Positions 17,475 to 25,110 of a stretch of 64,000 bases of DNA are shown here, piece after piece. Source of the DNA: Roseovarius spongiae. Its GTDB lineage: Bacteria > Pseudomonadota > Alphaproteobacteria > Rhodobacterales > Rhodobacteraceae. A model generated the notes under the pieces. That model had not been told where the DNA came from. It did no database searches and saw only the letters and a program-made list of their open reading frames with translations. Position numbers and translations under genes: made by a program. The stretch is from positions 1-64,000 of the forward strand of contig NZ_RAPE01000007.1 in NCBI RefSeq assembly GCF_003651245.1, given 5' to 3'. Numbering within the stretch: the first letter of the stretch is position 1; each line of letters opens with the position of its first letter.

Positions 17475-18424
17475 GGTCCGACCCCGTAGAGTCGGAAAGT
17501 CGATCGCCCAGTCAGTTCCCGCGCCACACCCAGTTCGACCAGCCGATCGCAGAACCGGCGCGCGGCGCGGGAGGTCATGGGGGTCGAGGTGCCGCGAACG
17601 CGCGGCGAGAGCATCGACGCAGGGGCTACCGCATCCTCGCTCAGAAACACGTCGACCGCTGCCTCCGATCCTTTCGCGCGCAGTTTTGGCGCGACGGCGC
17701 GAAGCGCGTTGGCACGGTTGGTCAAGTCCCTCGCTAACCGGATGGCAGTTTCGATGCTGTCCAGAATCCGCACCTGGATCGCCAGCTCGGCCCCCTGCCC
17801 TTCTGTGGTCAGGTCGCGCAGCATCGCTTTGGAGAGACGTAGGGCTGAGACCGGTAGCGCTGTCTTCCAATACAGCGCCCGCGCTAAGACGACGTCCGAG
17901 AGCAGGCAGGCGACCCGCTCCGCCCGGTCGTCCGCTTGGAGCACGGCGCGCAGCACGACCACGCAACCGGCCAGCGGCCCATGGGTCCGGGCGCATTCTT
18001 GCCCGGCGTCCAGCCAGACATCCACTTCGCCTGCAAACTCCGCTCCAACCAAGTCGGCGATCTCGCCCGTCCAATTCGGACGAAGCCGTCCTCCATCGCG
18101 CCAGAACGCCAGCAGATCGCCATCGGGTCCCCGTGCCTCCCCCGGAGGCGTCAGGTGGTAGGCATCGCGGATATCTGTATCCCGCGCCAGGCGCCCCTCC
18201 AGTTTCGAGGTCGCTGTGGCCGCCGTCAACGCCAGGCGGTTGGCGAGAAGCCTCATGGGCACGCCGTGGGCCGGATCAGACACCAGCGCATCGAGCACGG
18301 TTAGGGCCGCCCCGGATCGAAAAGCCACAGTTTCAAGGGTTACCGCACGACCGGAGGTGACCCAAGCAGGTAGCTTGGGTAGGATCTTCAGATCGTCAGT
18401 GATGGCTAAAGGCTGGTAATTCAT
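17471..18424 (-). CDS. DUF1403 family protein
   Basis: 317-residue helical, alanine/leucine-rich protein with the DUF1403 look: N-terminal LPAWVTSGRAVTLETVAFRSG, the middle containing VLRAVLQADDRAERVACLL, and a C-terminal winged-helix-like segment ending STFRLYGVGP. No catalytic motif seen. It is coupled to scpB by an ATGA overlap and lies beside a tyrosine recombinase and the replication cassette, so a role in plasmid maintenance is likely, though no function is established for the family. Confidence 0.8.
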   Translation of the reverse strand: MNYQPLAITDDLKILPKLPAWVTSGRAVTLETVAFRSGAALTVLDALVSDPAHGVPMRLLANRLALTAATATSKLEGRLARDTDIRDAYHLTPPGEARGPDGDLLAFWRDGGRLRPNWTGEIADLVGAEFAGEVDVWLDAGQECARTHGPLAGCVVVLRAVLQADDRAERVACLLSDVVLARALYWKTALPVSALRLSKAMLRDLTTEGQGAELAIQVRILDSIETAIRLARDLTNRANALRAVAPKLRAKGSEAAVDVFLSEDAVAPASMLSPRVRGTSTPMTSRAARRFCDRLVELGVARELTGRSTFRLYGVGP

Positions 18425-18580
18425 GCCACCAGGCTATCCTAGGGCGGCGCTTTTCACCAGAAAATATCGCCCCAACCGCCCCACCTTAAAGCTTTTTGTC
18501 ATGTCCAATAAGTTTGCATTATCGGACGTGAAGGAATATGCTGAAGAGCAGTTCAATTTCATCGCTGGAGTCACCGGAAA

Positions 18581-19681
18581 ATGCCCACAGAGTCCAAGAA
18601 ATCGACGTCAGCGGCCTCTGATGAACATGACGATGCTCACGTCGACGAGAGAGATCAGGACACAGACGGTGCCATCGCCCTGCCCTCTCATGTAGCAGGC
18701 TCCGGCACCCTCGACCGGCTGGTCGACACGGCGCGCGACTATGCGAAGGCGTCGACGGCCGAGAACACCAACAAGGCCTATGCCGCGGATTGGAAACATT
18801 TCGCGCGCTGGTGCAGACTGAAGGGCACGAATCCCCTGCCCCCGTCCCCCGAGATGATCGGTCTCTACCTTGCCGACCTCGCCTCCGGATCGGGCCCCTC
18901 CCCTGCTCTTTCCGTCAACACGATCGAGCGTCGGCTTTCCGGTATGGCCTGGAACTATGCGCAGCGCGGCTTCACTTTCGATCGCAAGAACCGTCACATC
19001 GCAACGGTCCTAGCCGGGATCAATCGCAGACATGGCAAGCCGCCGGTGCAAAAAGAAGCGATTTTGCGCGATGATATCCTCGCCATGGTGGCCACCCTGG
19101 CTTACGAGTTGCGTGGGTTGCGGGATCGGGCGATCCTGCTGCTTGGCTATGCGGGTGGCCTGCGCCGCTCCGAGATCGTTAGCCTGGATGTCCACAAGGA
19201 CGACACGCCGGACAGTGGCGGCTGGATCGAGATCATGGAACAGGGCGCCCTGCTGACGCTGAACGCCAAGACCGGCTGGCGCGAGGTCGAAATCGGTCGC
19301 GGGTCATCCGACCAGACCTGCCCCGTTCATGCGCTGGAGCAATGGCTGCACTTCGCCAGGATCGACTTCGGGCCGGTCTTCGTGCGCACCTCGCGCGACG
19401 GCAAGAAAGCACTCGAGACTCGTCGCCTCGGCGATAAGCATGTCGCGCGTCTGATCAAGCGGACCGTGCTGGCCGCCGGCATCCGGCCGGAGCTACCGGA
19501 AAAGGACCGCCTCGCCCTGTTCTCGGGCCACAGCTTGCGCGCGGGTCTCGCCAGCTCGGCCGAAACCGACGAGCGCTACGTCCAAAAGCATCTCGGCCAT
19601 GCGTCGGCTGAAATGACCCGACGCTATCAGCGGCGCAGAGATCGGTTTCGGGTGAACCTGACCAAGGCCGCTGGACTCTGA
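18581..19681 (+). CDS. Tyrosine recombinase/integrase
   Basis: 366-residue phage-integrase family enzyme. The N-terminal SAM-like DNA-binding domain covers residues about 45-150. The catalytic domain shows GLRRSEIVSLD (first Arg), SGHSLRAGLAS (HxxR), LGHASAEMTRRY (His/Trp position and the nucleophile Tyr). All catalytic positions appear intact. Start ATG at 18581 follows GGAG and a purine run. It is divergent from DUF1403-scpB and convergent with repC. Such recombinases resolve plasmid multimers or integrate elements; with no attachment site visible, multimer resolution is the simplest role. Confidence 0.87.
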   Translation: MPTESKKSTSAASDEHDDAHVDERDQDTDGAIALPSHVAGSGTLDRLVDTARDYAKASTAENTNKAYAADWKHFARWCRLKGTNPLPPSPEMIGLYLADLASGSGPSPALSVNTIERRLSGMAWNYAQRGFTFDRKNRHIATVLAGINRRHGKPPVQKEAILRDDILAMVATLAYELRGLRDRAILLLGYAGGLRRSEIVSLDVHKDDTPDSGGWIEIMEQGALLTLNAKTGWREVEIGRGSSDQTCPVHALEQWLHFARIDFGPVFVRTSRDGKKALETRRLGDKHVARLIKRTVLAAGIRPELPEKDRLALFSGHSLRAGLASSAETDERYVQKHLGHASAEMTRRYQRRRDRFRVNLTKAAGL

Positions 19682-19714
19682 CAGTCACACCGTCCCGTGC
19701 ATCCACCGCGACTA

Positions 19715-21076
19715 TCACGCCGCCTGCCCGGTCAACCGGCCATAAAAACTGCGCTCGAGATGCAGCTCCCCTGCCGTGGCTTTCTCGACCATGCCACGCA
19801 GATAGCCGCCCGGTGAGGCCACTTCGCCGGCGCAATGCTTGTCAAACGTGAGAACCAGCGCCGCTGTCGCAATCTGAGGCCCAAGCCGGTCTTGTGCGAG
19901 GTTCCAAGCATGCTCGGAGACGCCAATCATGGGCCTCAACTGCCCCGCAACCCGGTGAAGGTCTCCCCAATCTTTCAGATACCCGCCCATATTGCGCGCC
20001 CAGGAGGCGAATTCAGGACAGGCCCGCATGACAGTGGGCAAATCAAGTGCTGCACCGCGTTTCTTCTGGATTTCGGCCACCCCATTCTCCAACTCCCTAT
20101 CCCCTTGGTCTTCCGGTGCCGCTTTGGGCACCACCCCCGCCGCTTTCTCTTTTTCTGAGGAATTACTAGTTACAGGATTAAGTTGATTTGTAATTAGTAT
20201 ATGAGGTTCAGAATTGACCCCCGTGGGGTCCATTTCTTGAGCACTATCACACACCTGTTCGGCAGTTTCTGCCGAGTTGTCCACAGCTTGTTCCACGTCG
20301 GACGCCCCTTGGAACGCAGTTTCCACCCGGTCTTGCAGGTCTCTGAACCAGGCCAGGAGACGTGACAGCGCGTCCGAGGTGTCATTGCGGCGGGGAAGTC
20401 GGCCCAGAAGATCCTCAAACAGCCCCGAAAGATGGCTCCACGGGCCCCTCAGTGCGCCGCTGAGCGCCGCTTCGATCCGAGCGCGGATCATGCGCCGTGC
20501 AACGGTGATCTGGCGCCTCAAGCGTTGGCACAGTTCGCGCTCGGCCTGTAGTTCAGCATGGAGCTGCTCGAACTCTTCTACGCGGGCCGACAGCGGCGAC
20601 AGATCGAAGCCATAGGCCTCGATGATGACGCCGTCTGCATCCCTGCGGCCCCACCGCTTGCCGTTGGGGCTGTCCTTGAACGCGATCACGCCGGCTTCGG
20701 CCAGGCGTCGTGCATGGCGCTTAAGCGCAGAGAGCGAGAACCCCGTTTGGTCCATGAGGTAAGCGTTTGAAGCCCAAACGATCGGACGGCATCCCTGCTC
20801 CCAGTCCTGCGCTTGCGTGAAGGCCCCGAGCGTGTCGAGAAGCATCATGTCGCCGGCTTTCAGGCCGATATGTGCACCAACCCGCTTCACGGCTACAAAC
20901 GCTTGTGATTTGGGCATCCCTATCCGTTCGCCGGCTTGGGCAAGCTGCTCTGATGTGGCGAGTCCCACCGTTGCTTTACGCCATCCTGATAGTTGTTTGA
21001 TGTTGGACATGCCTTCACCGTTCTGAGGCATGCCTGTCCCAGTCGCTCCATCCGGAGCTTTGCCAATATTTTTCAT
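19715..21076 (-). CDS. repC: RepC replication initiator
   Basis: About 453 residues. It matches RepC of repABC plasmids: LSGWRKATVGLA and PKSQAFVAVKRVG near the N-terminus, a winged-helix region SNAYLMDQTGFSLSALKRHARR with IAFKDSPNGKRWG, and a conserved C-terminal domain (ACPEFASWARNMGGYLKDW). RepC is the limiting initiator and binds an origin usually inside its own gene. The start is uncertain: a TTG at 21094 and ATGs at 21076, 21031 and 21010 are in frame, and a palindrome covers the first two. Expression is probably limited by the antisense RNA upstream. The linker (about 245-330) is low in complexity and AT-richer, a good place to look for the origin. Confidence 0.88.
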   Translation of the reverse strand: MKNIGKAPDGATGTGMPQNGEGMSNIKQLSGWRKATVGLATSEQLAQAGERIGMPKSQAFVAVKRVGAHIGLKAGDMMLLDTLGAFTQAQDWEQGCRPIVWASNAYLMDQTGFSLSALKRHARRLAEAGVIAFKDSPNGKRWGRRDADGVIIEAYGFDLSPLSARVEEFEQLHAELQAERELCQRLRRQITVARRMIRARIEAALSGALRGPWSHLSGLFEDLLGRLPRRNDTSDALSRLLAWFRDLQDRVETAFQGASDVEQAVDNSAETAEQVCDSAQEMDPTGVNSEPHILITNQLNPVTSNSSEKEKAAGVVPKAAPEDQGDRELENGVAEIQKKRGAALDLPTVMRACPEFASWARNMGGYLKDWGDLHRVAGQLRPMIGVSEHAWNLAQDRLGPQIATAALVLTFDKHCAGEVASPGGYLRGMVEKATAGELHLERSFYGRLTGQAA

Positions 21077-21078
21077 TG

Positions 21079-21096
21079 CTTTGTCAGCTGACAAAG
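21079..21096. repeat. 18-bp perfect palindrome in the repC leader
   Basis: CTTTGTCAGCTGACAAAG is a perfect palindrome and matches the repABC parS consensus GTT-N2-C-N-GC-N-G-N2-AAC at all but the outermost bases. In the repC transcript it would fold into a hairpin just before the ATG at 21076. It could be a weak RepB site or a translation-control element. Confidence 0.6.
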
Positions 21097-21125
21097 ATTT
21101 CCCGTTCGCTCCAGAGCGTTTTCTC

Positions 21126-21154
21126 TTGTGTAGTGATTCGCTGGCTGCTAGATT
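21126..21154 (+). promoter_or_regulatory. Candidate promoter of the antisense RNA
   Basis: TTGTGT (21126-21131) and TAGATT (21149-21154) are separated by 17 bases and point against repABC transcription, giving a start near 21161 just ahead of a terminator hairpin. No reading frame follows, so the transcript would be non-coding. Confidence 0.55.
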
Positions 21155-21160
21155 CTAGGT

Positions 21161-21222
21161 GTCTAATCTAAGAATTGCGCCTTGCGCAGCAGCCCTCGAA
21201 GCTCCGGTTTCGAGGGTTTTCT
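21161..21222 (+). ncRNA. Probable counter-transcribed RNA (incA/ctRNA) between repB and repC
   Basis: repABC plasmids carry a small antisense RNA, usually 50-60 nt, in the repB-repC gap that blocks repC expression and sets copy number and incompatibility. Here the 157-base gap has a promoter-like pair on the opposite strand and a hairpin plus T-run 60 bases later, giving an RNA of about 60 nt that is complementary to the repC leader. Exact ends are estimated. Confidence 0.65.
21193..21222 (+). terminator. Intrinsic terminator of the antisense RNA
   Basis: CCCTCGAA and TTCGAGGG form an eight-base stem around GCTCCGGT, followed by TTTTCTTT. The arms are at 21193-21200 and 21209-21216. On the other strand the same hairpin lies in the repC leader and could act in attenuation. 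Confidence 0.7.
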
Positions 21223-21251
21223 TTGTTCGCCTTCCTCCTTTCTGCTCGTCC

Positions 21252-22226
21252 TCAGTTGTCATCCCGCGGGTTTACATCTGTAAACTCCGCGTAGGATTTC
21301 TTGATGATTTCGGAGAGATTGCTCTCTAGCCAATTCGCAAAGCCAGCGTTTGCACCGGTCTTCTTTACCGACAACGACAAGGCGTTTCGCCCACTCTTGA
21401 TGACCACACCTTCCATCGGGGTGATCTCTTGAGGCCGGTCGCCTGTCTTTGCCCCGCGCTTCTTTGCCTCCTTCAGAAGCGCTTCAAGGCGTTCGTCAGA
21501 ACCCATCGAAGGGCTGACCTTCGTCAAGACGTCGCGCGCGACTTTTTCAGTCAGCTTCTTGGCTAGAAACAACTCCGCCAATTCCGTCCATTTTGGACGG
21601 CCAGACTTGGGGGCCGATCCGACCATATCTCCAATTTTGGTCGGTATGTTCTGCGTTACTTTTATCAGATGAGAATGGCCTGATGCGGATAGGTTCAAGA
21701 CCTGCCTCACAGTCCCGGTATCGTGGCCAGCACTCTGAATAGCCTCGGCAAAGCGCGCTTTTTCGTAGAACGATAAGTTTCGCCGCGCCGCGTTTTCCAG
21801 GCCTTTGGCCAACAGCGCTGTCGCGTCGTCGACGTCCTGAACGTTTGCCCGTGCCTTGATGCCAAGTTCGCGGCAAGCCTTCAGGCGGCGACGGCCATAG
21901 ATGGCTTCAAATCGGCCGTCGGCAACTTTTGATCTTCTGACAAGGATCGGAACCTGCTGCCCGCCCTCGCGAATACTGTCCTTCAGCGCTACAAAGCTGT
22001 CGCCGTCATCATCCTCAGCGTTTACAGCTGTAAACTCATCCAATCGATCCGTGGGCCCCCAATCATCAATCAGGTTTGGATCAATCTCGCGGATCGAAGC
22101 CAAAGAACCTTGAAGCGCGCCCAAGGCCGGCGCGCTGGTTCTCGGCGTCTTTTCAGCTGACGAACCGCCAGAGCGTGCGATCGTGTTTGCAATACCGGAC
22201 ATGTCACGAAGGGATTTTCTTGCCAT
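21252..22226 (-). CDS. repB: RepB (ParB-family partitioning protein)
   Basis: 324-residue centromere-binding protein. The ParB/Srx-like domain is seen at residues about 75-140 (VALKDSIREGGQQVPILVRR, then YGRRRLKACRELG), followed by the helix-turn-helix region LSFYEKARFAEAI and VRQVLNLSASGHSHLIK. RepB binds parS palindromes and RepA to partition the plasmid. Its ATG at 22226 overlaps the last base of the repA stop (TAATG), so the two are coupled. Two parS-type sites lie inside this gene, at 22020 and 21270. Confidence 0.9.
   Translation of the reverse strand: MARKSLRDMSGIANTIARSGGSSAEKTPRTSAPALGALQGSLASIREIDPNLIDDWGPTDRLDEFTAVNAEDDDGDSFVALKDSIREGGQQVPILVRRSKVADGRFEAIYGRRRLKACRELGIKARANVQDVDDATALLAKGLENAARRNLSFYEKARFAEAIQSAGHDTGTVRQVLNLSASGHSHLIKVTQNIPTKIGDMVGSAPKSGRPKWTELAELFLAKKLTEKVARDVLTKVSPSMGSDERLEALLKEAKKRGAKTGDRPQEITPMEGVVIKSGRNALSLSVKKTGANAGFANWLESNLSEIIKKSYAEFTDVNPRDDN
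21270..21285. promoter_or_regulatory. parS-like palindrome in repB 3' end
   Basis: GTTTACATCTGTAAAC keeps both arms (GTTTACA/TGTAAAC) of the site at 22020 and differs only in the centre. It lies within the last codons of repB. Confidence 0.7.
22020..22035. promoter_or_regulatory. parS palindrome within repB
   Basis: GTTTACAGCTGTAAAC is a perfect 16-bp palindrome that fits the repABC parS consensus GTT-N2-C-N-GC-N-G-N2-AAC at every fixed position. RepB would bind here. It lies in the coding sequence for the acidic stretch before the ParB domain. Confidence 0.8.
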
Positions 22227-23410
22227 TACTTACGCCCCCATGCCTGATGAATCATCACTTCAACCTCGTGCCCGACTGCATCCATCGAACTCTTGGCGCG
22301 ATCATATGTGGCACGAGTCATTTCTGATCGAAGCACCTCATAGATTGACTGTTTGAGCATCGTTGCGTCGCTGATCGCCGTGCTTTTCAATGCGGTCGCA
22401 GACATAACTCGATCCTGGAAAAGCGCCCGCATGAAGGATGTAAGCTGTTGCGAGGGAATGTCCGTCGGCTCATCCCGCGTAATCAGAAATTTGAAGTGAT
22501 CAAATTGCAGCGTCGCGCCCGCATCTTCGATCACGCCCATATACGCGCCCGCCAGTTCAAGAAATTGCGCCGTTGACGAGACATCCAACATGGACGGAGC
22601 CAGCGGAACGATCAATGAGCTTGCAGCAGCCATTCCCGCGATGGTCAGGAAACCGAGCTGCGGAGGGCTATCCATAAGAACCAGATCAAATTTATCTTCG
22701 ACCTGTGCCAATGCATTGCGAATGCGCGTGAAGAAAGGACGGTCCGGGTTTGATTGAACTGCCGACTCCGTCTCGAACTCCGACAGCATCAACCGGGCAG
22801 GGGCAATCGAGAGGCCTGGGAAATACGTTGGAACAACAACGTCAGCCATACTCACGGGATCATCATAACGTATCGCATCGTAGACAGTTAGACCGTCGAA
22901 CTCGATCTCGGGGCTAATCCCGCACATGGACGTGAGTGAGCCTTGCGGATCGAGGTCGACAACCAAGGTCCTGTAACCACGAAGCGCAAAGTAGTGGGCA
23001 AGATGGATGCTTGTAGTACTCTTGCTGGAGCCGCCTTTGAAATTCATCAACTGCCAAACTTGCAGCTTCTCTTCATCCGATCGCTTCGGCAGATAGCGAC
23101 CCTTCGTTCGCGAAGATTTCTCAAGCACTTCGCGTGCGCTCCAGATGTCTTGCGCAGTGTAGAAGCGTCGCCCTCCGCGAATGTCTGCCGGTTCAGGGAT
23201 CGTGCCTTCTGCATGGACTTTGCGCATAAACTGACCAGAGACACCCAGCAGTTCCGCCGCTTCGGGTGCCGAAAAAGGTCGTAGCATTTTCGTGCTATCT
23301 GGGGCAAAAGCAGTAAGAAGATGCTCCCTTATGGCAGCGTTCAGCCGTTCGGAAATGTCCGTAGCGAGCGTCGAAGGCCGTTCATTTGCAAGTGGTGTCA
23401 CAGGAATCAT
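22226..23410 (-). CDS. repA: RepA (ParA-family partitioning ATPase)
   Basis: 394-residue ParA/MinD-type ATPase. The N-terminal 100 residues carry a helix-turn-helix (FSAPEAAELLGVSGQFMRK) for autoregulation. The deviant Walker A is KGGSSKST (about residue 126-133), followed by VVDLDPQGSL and the Walker B-like VLMDSPPQLG (about 236-245). RepA and RepB partition the plasmid and repress the operon. The ATG at 23410 is the first codon of the repABC operon. A parS site lies about 150 bases upstream, in a position suited to promoter control. Confidence 0.9.
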   Translation of the reverse strand: MIPVTPLANERPSTLATDISERLNAAIREHLLTAFAPDSTKMLRPFSAPEAAELLGVSGQFMRKVHAEGTIPEPADIRGGRRFYTAQDIWSAREVLEKSSRTKGRYLPKRSDEEKLQVWQLMNFKGGSSKSTTSIHLAHYFALRGYRTLVVDLDPQGSLTSMCGISPEIEFDGLTVYDAIRYDDPVSMADVVVPTYFPGLSIAPARLMLSEFETESAVQSNPDRPFFTRIRNALAQVEDKFDLVLMDSPPQLGFLTIAGMAAASSLIVPLAPSMLDVSSTAQFLELAGAYMGVIEDAGATLQFDHFKFLITRDEPTDIPSQQLTSFMRALFQDRVMSATALKSTAISDATMLKQSIYEVLRSEMTRATYDRAKSSMDAVGHEVEVMIHQAWGRK

Positions 23411-23557
23411 GTGGTTGCCTCAAATTCAGAAATGCGGCCTTTTTCACGCCACTTGGTGACAAAAGCCGTGATTCACTCGCCTAAGTCAAGATTTTTCCTC
23501 TATATAGTGTCTAATCAAGCATCAAGAGACTACATCCATGCACCTGCACTGCACCCA

Positions 23558-23573
23558 GTTTACAGTTGTAAAC
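23558..23573. promoter_or_regulatory. parS palindrome upstream of repA
   Basis: GTTTACAGTTGTAAAC differs by one central base from the perfect site at 22020. It lies 148 bases before the repA start, so RepA-RepB binding here could both partition the plasmid and repress repABC. Confidence 0.75.
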
Positions 23574-23699
23574 AGCCTGACGCGTGAGGTATCTCTGCAG
23601 ACCTCCGCCAACAGCCGCGCCTTTTGACTCCCAAGAAGTCATGTCTTCGAGGTGGAGATCAGTTTGCCGAGCCGGAAATCGGAGCGACTCCACAGGCGC

Positions 23700-24255
23700 A
23701 CAAGTGCGGAGATCAGAGGGCCCTTGGGCGCAGTTTGGACGAACTCGCCCGCGAGATCGTTGCCGACCTCCGCGAGGCCCTTGTAGAGATCTTGCTCAAT
23801 CGTTGGGGCCGGGCGGGCGACGCAGTAACGCAGCCGAGATCGACGAGAGACGTGCCAGGGTCGGAAAGCGCGTCGCCGACGCCCGACACGAGCGCTGCGG
23901 CAACCCGCGGCGCATAGCGCGCGAAGAGACGCCGATTCAGGTCGCTGCGCACAGCAAGTGACTTTTGCCGCGAATCAACCGCATCGGCGGATACTGGGAT
24001 CTCATGCCGTTCGCCAGCACCGCCGTGTTGAAGCGGACGATGAAGCGGCCCTTTGCGGATTTCAGCGACGACCGGGCCCGGCGTGTCGCTGGTGATGATA
24101 ATCGAGGCGAGAACGACCACGTCGGCTCGAATGAGCGGTTCGGCAAGGGCAGGGGGGCCGGACCAAGGCCCCGTGCCATTACTCGTTCGCCAAGATGGGG
24201 CAGGATCTTCACCGGCGACCAGGTCTTTTTCGACAACGACGGTGACGGCCGACGG
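23700..24255 (-). pseudogene. Remnant of a DotG/IcmE (VirB10-family) conjugation gene
   Basis: Broken pieces in different minus-strand frames line up with the C-terminal half of DotG/IcmE-type proteins of type IVB transfer systems: LIRADVVVLASIIITSDTPG (around 24135-24076) and PGPVVAEIRKGP; GRFIVRFNTAVLANGM in another frame; EIPVSADAVDSRQ with DLNRRLFARYAPRVAAALV back in the first; and LYKGLAEVGNDLAGEFV (about 23725-23780) in a third. The frame switches show it cannot make a full protein. The identification comes from memory of the family's conserved blocks. It implies that this replicon, or an ancestor, once carried a type IVB-like conjugation system here. Confidence 0.55.
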
Positions 24256-24262
24256 TTGTGCG

Positions 24263-24752
24263 TTAAATGCAGCCATTTTGCCGCGCCAATCGCACCTTGC
24301 GCAGCGCCGCCGGATCCTTGGCGCGGAGTCCAAGGTTGCCATCCACGCATCCCTTGCTGCGGGCGCTGGCCAGTCCGGCCCTGGGGGCGCTCGCGGATCA
24401 GTGCGCGCTCGAACTCGGCGGCGCGCCCCAGGCCCTGCAGGGTGAACTTGCCCTGCGGGAAGCCGTTTTGATCGGGCCTGTAGTGAGCGGAAGAATGCGC
24501 CCTTCGCCTCGAGTCGCTCGATCACCTCCAGAAGATGCGCCGAGACCGCGCCAGGCGGTCGATCCGCATGACGGCCAGCGTGTCGCTCTTCTGAGTCCGC
24601 TCCAGCACGCGCGCCAGTACGGGCCGGGCACGATTGCCGCCAGAAGCGTGCTCTTCAAAATCTCGACGCAGCCCGCAGATTTTCAGGGCCTCTGACTGGG
24701 GCAGGGCAGTTTGATCCTCGGTGGAGACGCGGCCATAGCCGATCAGGGGCAT
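24263..24752 (-). pseudogene. Frameshifted Tn3-type serine resolvase
   Basis: The N-terminal 70 residues read correctly from the ATG at 24752: LIGYGRVSTEDQ with the catalytic serine, FEEHASGGNRARP, and AVMRIDRLARS. The frame then breaks near 24540 and continues as HLLEVIERLEAKGAFFRSLQ, breaks again before QGKFTLQ/AAEFERALIRER, and again before LGLRAKDPAALRKVRLARQ. At least three indels make it inactive. It marks a decayed transposon next to the DotG remnant, so the gap between repA and the copper island is an insertion hotspot. Confidence 0.8.
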
Positions 24753-24818
24753 GAAGACGGACCTTTTGCAATTTAGCATGCTGCGACTAGACGACGGGTT
24801 GCCGACAATCTATTTAAA

Positions 24819-24838
24819 GCTTCCAGTATTTGGAACGT
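24819..24838 (+). promoter_or_regulatory. CueR/HmrR-type operator A
   Basis: GCTTCCAGTATTTGGAACGT resembles the CueR-type dyad before cueR at 27754 (CTTCCAGTA...TGGAAC shared). With TAAAGC and AATAGA either side, the spacer is 19 bases, as in MerR-family promoters. It would read towards the small gene at 24971. Confidence 0.5.
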
Positions 24839-24889
24839 CAATAGAAGACCTTTTTTAACTCGAATGGTTCAACCGTAGTGGAACCCCCA

Positions 24890-24909
24890 ACCTTCCAGCG
24901 CTGGAATTT
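24890..24909. promoter_or_regulatory. CueR/HmrR-type operator B
   Basis: ACCTTCCAGCGCTGGAATTT has a perfect TTCCAGCGCTGGAA core, the classic copper-responsive MerR dyad. No convincing -10 follows in either direction, so it may be an auxiliary site for the promoter of the gene at 24971. Confidence 0.45.
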
Positions 24910-24970
24910 GAAAAGGGATCACATAGTCTTACGTCATAATTGAACCGTACCTGAGCAAAGGAAAAGGACG

Positions 24971-25090
24971 ATGATGGATGGTGGTTCGATGGGTGGCAGT
25001 ATGATGCTTGGCATGGGAGTTGTCTCGCTTCTTGTCGTGGTAGTGCTGGTTCTCGCGATCATTGCGCTAGTGAAATACCTGCGCACATAG
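24971..25090 (+). CDS. Tiny Met-rich single-span membrane protein, 39 aa
   Basis: The protein begins MMDGGSMGGSMMLGMG, then one hydrophobic helix (about residues 15-33) rich in Val/Leu, and ends LVKYLRT. AAGGA lies about 10 bases upstream of the ATG. A second copy of the same design, also ending VKYLR, is encoded at 31639 within the copper operon. The methionine-rich head is suited to Cu(I) binding. It is 20 bases before the large fusion gene and probably cotranscribed with it. Too short for standard gene calling, but the matched pair supports it. Confidence 0.7.
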   Translation: MMDGGSMGGSMMLGMGVVSLLVVVVLVLAIIALVKYLRT

Positions 25091-25110
25091 CGGATAGCCG
25101 GAGCGTTGCG

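Noticed and set aside
17101..18360. 419-codon plus-strand reading frame
   Set aside because: Composition is Arg/Pro/Ser-rich shadow of DUF1403 and scpB, both of which are coupled on the minus strand.
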